Assembly (NCBI GenBank): GCA_015501055.1
Contig: JADNYV010000866.1
Location: forward strand, 1-13,838
Direction of reading: 5' to 3'
Length of the DNA: 13,838 bases
Origin: Mucidula mucida
Taxonomy: Eukaryota > Basidiomycota > Agaricomycetes > Agaricales > Physalacriaceae
Part shown: positions 7,735 to 13,838 of the stretch, in pieces
How the letters are laid out: each line of letters begins with the position of its first letter
Numbering within the stretch: the first letter of the stretch is position 1
Made by a program: the position numbers and the translations under genes
Notes under the pieces: model-generated
The model's input: the letters and a program-made list of their open reading frames with translations, nothing else
Told to the model about the DNA's origin: nothing
Databases searched by the model: none

Positions 7735-8114
7735 TGTTATGAATGACCATATTTTCACACTTTCACATCTTATCATATCTTATTGGGGGCCTTGTCTTAT
7801 CAACCAACGGACTGTTTCATCATCTGTTTCGTCACCGATCATACTCCTTTTCATTACCGAAGCCGTACTCATGACGGACACACACCCAACACATGGATGA
7901 CATCATACATGCCGATACCTCATGGACTCCCTATTGTATACACACCGCCGACACTCGTAGCACACATGGTCGTTTCAGTATTATTACTTACATGCAGTCA
8001 CCACTCGTATTTAATGGTTTCACGGACTAGTAGCATACAACACTGGGTCAAGGGCGTGGAGCATCCCTAGTGGAAACGCGTATGGACAAGGAGCTTCAAA
8101 CACAGACTTACTAG

Positions 8115-8121
8115 TATATAA
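8115..8121 (+). promoter_or_regulatory. TATA box of the element 2 LTR promoter
   Basis: TATATAA lies 33 bases before A8148, which is where the self-priming logic predicts the mRNA to start. That spacing is normal for a TATA promoter. It would drive the genomic/gag-pol RNA, with U3 at 7735-8147, and R plus U5 at 8148-8263. Confidence 0.65.
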
Positions 8122-8147
8122 GCAGTAGTGTAGTATCATTGTACTTT

Positions 8148-8158
8148 AGTTCCGATCT
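8148..8158 (+). other. Predicted mRNA 5' end that serves as self-primer
   Basis: AGTTCCGATCT is the exact reverse complement of 8266-8276; pairing extends one more base if 8147 and 8277 are counted. In fission yeast Tf1 the first 11 nt of the mRNA fold back, pair with the primer-binding site and are cut free to prime minus-strand synthesis. The length and position here match that scheme. The transcription start itself is inferred from the TATA spacing. Confidence 0.65.
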
Positions 8159-8265
8159 CGTTTATACACCTGGCCTAGCCTAGTCTTACGAACGTGAACG
8201 CTTTCTTCCTTAGTTCTTGCTGTGGTACCTGGTTGAGTCTCGTGGCTTAGTCAGTCGCTAACAGA

Positions 8266-8276
8266 AGATCGGAACT
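8266..8276 (+). other. Self-primer binding site of element 2
   Basis: AGATCGGAACT starts two bases after the CA end of the 5' LTR, the normal place for a primer-binding site. It lacks the leading TGG expected for pairing with a tRNA CCA end, but pairs perfectly with the predicted mRNA start at 8148-8158. Confidence 0.65.
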
Positions 8277-8858
8277 ACTTTCTACCACCTACCACACATC
8301 CCTGATCGTCGATCAGCACTTCGCTGTTTGATCATCGCACATTCCCCATCCCTTTCCTGTTTACAGATCGACGGAATCCTAATTCCAGCGCACGTCCGCA
8401 TACGTGTGTATTGGTCCCAGTAGCGCCGGCTAACAGTTAGAGATAACTGCCTCGGGTGCTGGAAGTAGCCGCTCTCACGAGAACGAACTTTTGGCAGTTG
8501 CACTTCAGTGGGCGCTGTTTACGGGTCAACCCCGTTCCCAGGAAAACTTCGGCTTACCTCACACCAGAGGGACGTCGGCTGGGCAATTGCGAACTTGTGA
8601 CGAGCTCTTGGGCTCCGTAGATACGTAGTCAGTAGTCGGTAAAATAGTGTAGACAGTTACGATACCTACCTACTTTACTTACCTTACGATACACATCATC
8701 ATTCCCCACCCTACCAAGTCCTGGATTCTATTTCAGATCTAGGCGATCCCTCCCTATTCATCCAAACCTCTATTCCCTCACCCGTTTCATCCAAATCCGC
8801 ATCACCCATATCCCCACTTTCACCCTTTCAATCTCCGATCCCATCACCCCGATCCATC
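8277..8858 (+). other. Long leader between primer-binding site and gag of element 2
   Basis: About 580 bases without a believable gene. It holds a short perfect hairpin (8303-8315, TGATC/GATCA), a second palindromic segment at 8432-8449, a small ACGGG/CCCGT hairpin near 8520-8534, and a CT-rich stretch just before the gag ATG (about 8700-8850). It may contain packaging signals or an untranslated intron, but nothing allows a firm call. Confidence 0.45.
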
Positions 8859-9785
8859 ATGTCCAACGAAGCACCCGAAACCGCTCCTCACACACCCGCT
8901 CATCATGCCGATACCGAAATCAAAGGCCGATCCCTTGTGAACAAGCCTTACGACTATGACGGGGACAAGTCCAAGTACAAGAGCTGGTGGCGATCAATGT
9001 TCACATACATCCGTGACAAGAAGAACAACCTCACATCTGACTCCGAAAGGATCGATGTTGTTCTCTCCTACATCCGAGGAGATCACGTAGATGCATGGGT
9101 CCAGAACTATTCGGACCAGAACTTCGATGAGGAAGAAGAGGAATGGACAGTCTCTTGGACGGAGTTCAAGGAAGACTTGAAGGAGCGATTTGTGGATTCC
9201 AACCTCGCGCGAGACGCGCAAGACCAGATCGAGCGGTTGCGCCAGGGGCAAGACACCGCTCAAGACTTCTTCCAGAAGTTCGAGGTCCTGCTCACTCAGG
9301 CGGATACTCGAAGGATGACGCATTCGTCGTGAGACTTCTCGAGACCAATGTCAACGAGAAGATCATCGACCAGATCTATGGCAGCCGAGACGGGTTGCCA
9401 GAGAAGTACAAGGATTGGAAGGCACAGATCCTTCAGATCGATCAGCTGTGGAGAAGGCGGGCGGCGAGCAAGAGGTCCGGAATGCAGTCCCGGCCTCAAG
9501 CTCCGCAGGTGGCTACATCAGAGCCAATCCTACGAACCCACCCCGACGCCGATCACACGACGAGATGCCACCGGTGTTACCTATGGAGGAGCCGGCAGGC
9601 CGATGGACATCGACAATGCACGTCGAAGGGGACTCTGCTTCAGCTGTGGCGAACACGGCCACGTCAGCAGGTTCTGTCCGAAGAAGGGTCGACCCCAGAC
9701 GATTCGGGGTTTATGGACCGAAATGAATGACGAGGAGAAGAAGAAGCTGGCCGAAGAGTTGGGTTTTGCGAAGCTCCCGCAGTAG
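8859..9785 (+). pseudogene. gag: Element 2 gag (CCHC nucleocapsid), frameshifted
   Basis: The start ATG 8859 follows a CT-rich leader. The first frame (8859-9302) has a retrotransposon Gag capsid signature: a YDGD segment, a WWRSMFTYI helix, a DAWVQNY segment and an FKEDLKERF helix. One G appears lost at about 9302-9303; the protein continues in the next frame (GYSKDDAFVVRLLETN, then an LPEKYKDW segment). The frame returns between about 9440 and 9530, most simply by two more losses. The last part has a canonical zinc knuckle, C-X2-C-X4-H-X4-C, at 9636-9677, and ends with a Lys/Glu-rich helix at TAG 9783-9785. Gag binds and packages the element RNA. As read, translation would stop at 9332. Confidence 0.8.
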
Positions 9786-10550
9786 ACGCAGTCCTGCCGG
9801 AGCAGTCATAAGGAAGAGGTCGTCAGATGCAGAATCTATTTACAGTACAGGTACTGAAACATCTAAAATATCATCGACGACTTTACCACCAAAACCTGCG
9901 AAAGAAAGATTTGAGCCAAATACGCCCGAGTGGATGCACAACGGCTAAGAGAGGATGACGTGTCGAGAGCAGTGGGAATTTTGAGAGCATGGATGCCGGA
10001 GCGGAGAGAGAGAGAAGCGACGGAGGAGAAGGTGATGGCGATCAGAGCGTTGACAAAGGAAGCTGCGGTGGAAGTTGTGACGGAGTTGAAAAAGTCGAGG
10101 AAGTACATCCGGGGAACAAAGGGGCAGGACATGAAACTCCGAGTAACCATAGAGAGCGTACACACAGGCTCTGAATGGGAAACGAGTGCCCTTCTTGACA
10201 GTGGAGCAACGGGTTCTTGTGTCAATAAAGAATTCGTCGAGAAGAACGGACTCCCGATCAAGGAGTTACCGGTCAAGCTCCCTGTCTACAATGCGGATGG
10301 AACCCTAAACGAGGGAGGAGCAATCGAAGGTTTTGTGGAGGTCCGGATGAAGATCGGAGATCACGCCGAAAAGATTGAGTTGGCCGTCACCAATCTCGGC
10401 AAAACAAGTATCTTTTTGGGGCTAGATTGGCTACGATATCACAACCCCACGATCAACTGGACGGAATCCACGTTGACTTTTGATCGATGCCCAGACCGTG
10501 CGGCTATCTACCCGAGTACGACTCGCCGGAAGACGAAGGAGAAGATGTAG
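9786..10550 (+). pseudogene. Element 2 Pol N-terminus: linker and aspartic protease
   Basis: After the gag stop, a disordered linker reads in the +1 frame to about 9925, then the frame drops back one base near 9926-9930 and stays open to TAG 10548-10550. The protease has the classic LLDSGATGS motif, with the catalytic Asp at 10197, and a later IFLGLDWL motif at about 10410. The enzyme would cut Gag-Pol into mature parts. Unlike element 1, the catalytic triplet is canonical. Coding sequence leaves this frame near 10498, so the last codons to 10550 are shadow sequence. Confidence 0.8.
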
Positions 10551-11122
10551 AAGAGAAGTTGGAAGAGGGAGAGCGTTTGTTCTGGATGGACTGGGACAAC
10601 TATCGCAAAAGCGGTGAAAAGCTGAGATCACAACAGCCTTCATCCGCTGCTGCACCTTACATGAGGAATTTTCCGATGTATTCAGCAAGGCGGACTTTGA
10701 TAAGTTACCGGAGCGAAGACCCTGGGATCACGCGATAGAACTCACGCCTGGTTCCAAACCGGTTGACTGCAAGGTCTATCCCCTTAGTCCATCCGAGCAG
10801 AAGGCATTAGACGAGTTCTTGGAGGAAAACATACGCACGGGACGCATACGGCCATCAATTTCACCCATGGCATCACCCTTCTTCTTTGTCAAGAAGAAGG
10901 ATGGAAGCCTTCGGCCAGTACAGGATTATCGGAAGTTGAACGACATGACAATCAAGAACCGATACCCCTTGCCGTTGATTCAGGAGCTTATCGACAAGTT
11001 GAAGGGAGCAAAGGTTTTCACAAAGATGGATGTCCGATGGGGTTACAATAACATCCGGATCAAAGAGGTGATGAGTGGAAAGCGGCGTTTAGAACAAACC
11101 GAGGGCTGTTCGAGCCTTAGTA
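10499..11122 (+). pseudogene. Element 2 Pol: acidic linker and N-terminal half of RT
   Basis: An acidic segment (about 10510-10610) reads in one frame. Between about 10615 and 10660 the frame drops by one base, and the RT N-terminus then runs to about 11066 with the usual gypsy order: an [15 protein letters not shown] segment, an ELTPG segment, [19 protein letters not shown], a YRKLND segment, and the first catalytic Asp at 11029. Two further single-base losses, near 11067 (GAGGT) and 11117 (CCTTAG), break the palm region just before the YLDD motif. Confidence 0.8.
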
Positions 11123-13174
11123 ATGTTCTTCGGACTCACAAACTCGCCGGCAACGTTCCAATCGTTCATGAATCACATCTTGAAGGAGTTGATTGACGGC
11201 GGACATGTTATAGTTTACCTAGATGATATACTTATCTTTACGAACACTCTCGAGGAGCATAGACAGATTGTACGAAAGGTATTGGAGATATTACGAGTAA
11301 ATAAGCTGTATTTAAAACCCGAGAAATGTAGTTTTGAGGCACAGACTGTAGATTACTTAGGAGTTATTGTTGGAGGAGGAGAAGTGAAGATGGATCCGGC
11401 AAAAGTGGCCGTAGTGAAGGAATGGAAGGAGCCGACGAAGAAGAAGGAAGTGCAGTCATTCCTGGGCTTCTGCAACTTCTACCGACGTTTCATTCGGGGA
11501 TTTGCGGGAGTAGCGAAGCCGTTGACATCGCTAACCGGGAAGGGCGAGTGGGTTTGGGGCATGGAGCAGCATGAGGCGTTTGAGGAGTTGAAACGGAGGA
11601 TGACGGAAGAACCCGTTCTGATTGTACCACGCGACGACGGCAAGTTTCGAGTTGAGGCGGACTCCTCAAACTATGCGAACGGGGCGGTTCTTTCCCAGTT
11701 TGTTGACGGAAAATGGAGACCAGTAGCTTTCCGATCTCGCGCGCTGAACGAAGTGGAGCGCAATTATGAGATCTACGACAAAGAGATGATGGCTATTATG
11801 GACTCGATCGACGACTGGCGGCAATATCTCCTAGGCGCTAAGGAGACAGTGGAGGTTTTTACCGATCATCAAAACCTTCAGTACTTTAGGAAACCGCAGA
11901 AGTTGAACCGGAGGCAGGCGCGATGGGTTACGGAGTTGGCAGAGTATGACATACAGATGATTCACAAGCCGGGCAAGACAATGGGGAAAGCTGATGCCTT
12001 GTCAAGGATGACAGGCCTTGAGAAGGGGGAAAAAGATAACGAAAACGTTGTTTTACTAAAACCGGAGTTTTTTATATCACAAATTCAATTTTCTTTACAT
12101 ACAGTAGCTACACCGGAGGACGAATTACTTAACAAAATCAAACAAAGAAAAGGAAACAAGGACAGATACGTACAAAAAGCATTAGAAAACAAAGAAAAAG
12201 GATGGGAAGAGAAGGAAAATGGACTTATTATATGGAAAGATCGTATTTACATACCGAAGGACAAGGAATTGCGGGGAAAAGTTATTGGAATGCATCATGA
12301 TGCACAGCTTGCAGGGCATCCGGGACGGTACAAGACTCTCGAGTTGATCACACGCACCTATTGGTGGCCAGGAATTAGCCGAGACGTCCGCGAATACGTG
12401 GAAGGGTGTCAAAAATGCCAAGTTACAAAGTCACATCGCACAAAACCGGCTGCACCCCTCCATCCTATAGACGTACCAAGCGAACCATGGGAGAAAGTTG
12501 GGACGGACATGATCGGCGAGTTGCCGGAGTCGGGAGGATACAATGCGATCAGCACGTTTGTGGACCATTTCACAAAGCGGTTACGCATTATACCAACACA
12601 CACCACCCTGACGTCAGAAGGCATGGCTCGTATTTACCGCGATCGAATCTTCCCCATACATGGATTGCCGCGACAGATGATACACGATCGAGGTCCGCAA
12701 TACCACTCGCGTTTCATGAAGGAGTTATACCGGCTGTTGGGCATTGAAGGGAACTTCACGACGGCGTACCATCCACAGGCAAATGGGCAGACGGAACGGC
12801 TGAACCAAGAGATAGAACATTTCTTACGGTTATTCGTCAACTACCATCAGAACGACTGGCACGAATGGTTACCCTCTGCTGAATTCGTTTACAACGATCG
12901 AGTTCACTCGGCGACCAAAGTCACTCCGTTCTTCGCAGACATGGGCAGACATCCCTACAAAGGCACCGCTCCGAAAACGGCATCGAGAAATGAGACTGCG
13001 CAGGAGTTTGCCGACGGCATGAGGAAGACATGGGACGAAGTGGGGTCAGCATTGAAGATGGCAAAAGAAGACATGAAACGGTTTTATGACAGGAAGCGGA
13101 CAGAGGCAGTAGAGTACAAGGAAGGCGACAAGTATGGCTGGAAGGGACGAATCTCAGCACGGACCGACCAATGA
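11123..13174 (+). pseudogene. pol: Element 2 Pol: RT palm, RNase H and integrase core
   Basis: This is the longest intact frame of element 2. Order: RT with an [12 protein letters not shown] motif and YLDD at 11216-11227; RNase H with Asp at 11660, the YDKEMMAI Glu motif, FTDHQN and a last Asp at 11993; a Lys/Glu-rich spacer (about 12020-12230), poorer in GC than its surroundings; integrase zinc finger (His 12296 and 12317, Cys 12407 and 12416); and a DDE core with Asp 12506, Asp 12686 and Glu 12794 (D, D-35-E). The enzymes would copy RNA to DNA and insert it. True coding leaves this frame near 13133 (AAGTATGG, one G probably missing), so the last 14 or so residues are shadow. Confidence 0.88.
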
Positions 13175-13299
13175 AGAAGCTCGATGACAAACGCTTCGGG
13201 CCGTTCAAAGTGATCAAGAAAGTCGGGACGAGCTCTTACAAGCTCCAGATTCCTCACACGTGGAAAAGCATTCATCCCGTGTTCAATGAGGCTCTGTGA
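13135..13299 (+). pseudogene. Element 2 integrase C-terminus with GPF (GPY/F) module
   Basis: The frame continues the integrase after the break near 13133: a WLEG start, a LDDKRFGPFKVIKKVG segment (GPF) and an SYKLQIP...HPVFN end, which is the standard GPY/F module of chromovirus integrases. It hits TGA 13297-13299 because of another one-base loss at about 13294-13296. It is a fragment of the polyprotein and not an independent gene. Confidence 0.8.
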
Positions 13300-13616
13300 C
13301 GCCTTACCACGAGCCGCAATTTCCGACGCAACCCCGAGACACGCGTCCACCACCTGTGCTGGAAGGAGCCGAACCGGAATGGGAGGTTGAGAAAGTGGTG
13401 AATTCCCGGAAGTACCGCGGGGGTTTTCAATACAAGGTTCACTGGAAGGGTTATGGCACACACGAACAGACATGGGAACCGGCATGCAATCTCAAGAATG
13501 CCGACGAAGCCATTCGCGACTTTCACCAGCAGTACCCCGAAAAGCCGAAGCCACCTGCGCTTGCTCGCATTAGAGTCGGACGCGAGTATAGAATAAAAAA
13601 AGTTACTCACGAATAA
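13296..13616 (+). pseudogene. Element 2 chromodomain
   Basis: The frame is open from the break at about 13294 to TAA 13614-13616. After a Pro-rich linker comes a chromodomain: a WEVEKVV strand, FQYKVHWKGYG, QTWEP and a C-terminal helix (ADEAIRDFH). It has the expected aromatic residues for a methyl-lysine cage and would direct integration to chromatin. The final codons and the stop fall inside the repeat that starts at 13605, so the natural C-terminus may have been different. Confidence 0.85.
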
Positions 13617-13786
13617 ACTCATACTCATCATGCAACCAAGAGTATACTCGACGTGAGTAGAGTAGAGTCTAGAGTCTATGGTGAGTCTAGAGTTTCAGTT
13701 TGGGCCACGAATACTCGATAGATCTCATACTCATAAATATTCGTGAATACTCATGAGTATTTTTATATTCGTGAGTATTCGTGAGT
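13605..13786. repeat. Palindromic repeat cluster, possible small inverted-repeat element
   Basis: ACTCACGAAT at 13605-13614 is the exact reverse complement of ATTCGTGAGT at 13767-13776 and again at 13777-13786, giving short terminal inverted repeats around about 180 bp. Inside are several ACTCAT/GAGTAT words, a perfect 16-bp palindrome AATACTCATGAGTATT at 13746-13761 and a tandem 10-mer GTGAGTATTC at 13771-13790. It could be a MITE-like insertion, a 3' untranslated segment or a local hairpin repeat. No coding frame is seen. Confidence 0.6.
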
Positions 13787-13838
13787 ATTCAGCTCCTAAT
13801 ATATATTTTTTGAACAAAATGAACCCGTGAGCATTGAA
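13787..13838. other. AT-rich window end
   Basis: A short AT-rich tail (TAATATATATTTTTTG and similar). I see no LTR start (TGTTATG) for element 2 here, and no gene. Confidence 0.4.

Larger units (their letters stand above)
7735..8263 (+). repeat. 5' LTR of element 2 (529 bp)
   Basis: It starts TGTTATG and ends CTAACA, giving 5-bp terminal inverted repeats TGTTA/TAACA. It contains a TATA box at 8115-8121, and a self-priming site begins two bases after its end, which fixes the right border. The left border rests on the only TGTTA word I saw upstream. No second copy is present in the window, so the borders could not be confirmed by comparison. A second TAACA at 8431-8435 is a less likely end. 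Confidence 0.65.
7735..13616 (+). mobile_element. Element 2: Tf1-like Ty3/gypsy chromovirus, frame-broken
   Basis: The element has a 5' LTR with TATA box, a self-priming primer-binding site, a Gag with a canonical CCHC knuckle, a DSG protease, RT, RNase H, integrase and chromodomain, all on the + strand. Its proteins differ clearly from those of element 1 (different Gag, protease and zinc-finger spacing), so this is a separate family. The 3' LTR is not found up to 13838: the element either continues beyond the window or is cut by the repeat cluster at 13605. Around ten single-base frame changes make it inactive as read. Confidence 0.88.

Noticed and set aside
7534..8070. Short + strand frames of 70 and 95 codons
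   Set aside because: They have no domain, lie in spacer and LTR sequence, and have no supporting codon pattern.
8264..8435. Alternative LTR end at the second TAACA (8431-8435)
   Set aside because: The self-priming match starts two bases after the first TAACA (8263), which fixes the LTR end more convincingly.
8510..8570. Possible tRNA-like T-arm (ACGGG/CCCGT)
   Set aside because: The loop is too short and no acceptor, D or anticodon stems can be formed around it.
8859..13616. Repeat-induced point mutation as the cause of inactivation
   Set aside because: RIP leaves many C-to-T changes and stop codons; the true frames here lack such stops and remain GC-moderate.
1..13838. CRISPR array, bacterial operon or defence system
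   Set aside because: There are no spaced direct repeats of that kind and no prokaryotic gene order; all coding sequence belongs to eukaryotic LTR retrotransposons.

Overview
This window looks like a transposon-rich stretch of a filamentous fungal genome, most likely a basidiomycete (inferred). It carries two Ty3/gypsy-type LTR retrotransposons of the chromovirus class, both on the + strand. Each has Gag, aspartic protease, reverse transcriptase (RT), RNase H, integrase and a C-terminal chromodomain. Short intron-like sequences and CT-rich leaders also fit a fungus. I see no ordinary host gene, bacterial operon, rRNA, tRNA or CRISPR array.

Element 1 (about 1-7055) is nearly intact. It has a CT-rich leader (1-264), a gag gene whose ATG at 265 appears to be joined to the main frame by a 55-nt intron (350-404), and a pol frame (1677-5735) that lies +1 relative to gag and lacks a nearby ATG. 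It then has a single-base break near 5700 and a last frame (5702-6763) encoding the integrase C-terminus, a chromodomain and an unusual tail. All RT, RNase H and integrase catalytic residues I looked for are present.

The 3' side of element 1 (6228-7527) is rearranged. Two 264-bp direct repeats (6792-7055 and 7264-7527, one mismatch) look like LTRs. Between them lies a perfect 203-bp inverted copy of the chromodomain-coding segment 6228-6430. A transcript across the region could fold into a long perfect hairpin.

7528-7734 holds nothing I recognise. Element 2 begins at 7735 with a 529-bp 5' LTR (TGTTA...TAACA) containing a TATA box (8115-8121). Two bases after the LTR, 11 nt (8266-8276) are the exact reverse complement of 8148-8158, the place where the mRNA is expected to begin. 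This is the arrangement of the self-priming Tf1 retrotransposon of fission yeast. After a long leader, gag-pol (8859-13616) is well conserved at protein level but broken by about ten single-base frame changes, nearly all explained by lost bases, without a clear nonsense mutation apart from the gag-end TAG.

The last ~230 bp (13605-13838) are a palindromic repeat cluster that overlaps the end of the chromodomain frame. No 3' LTR for element 2 is seen in the window.
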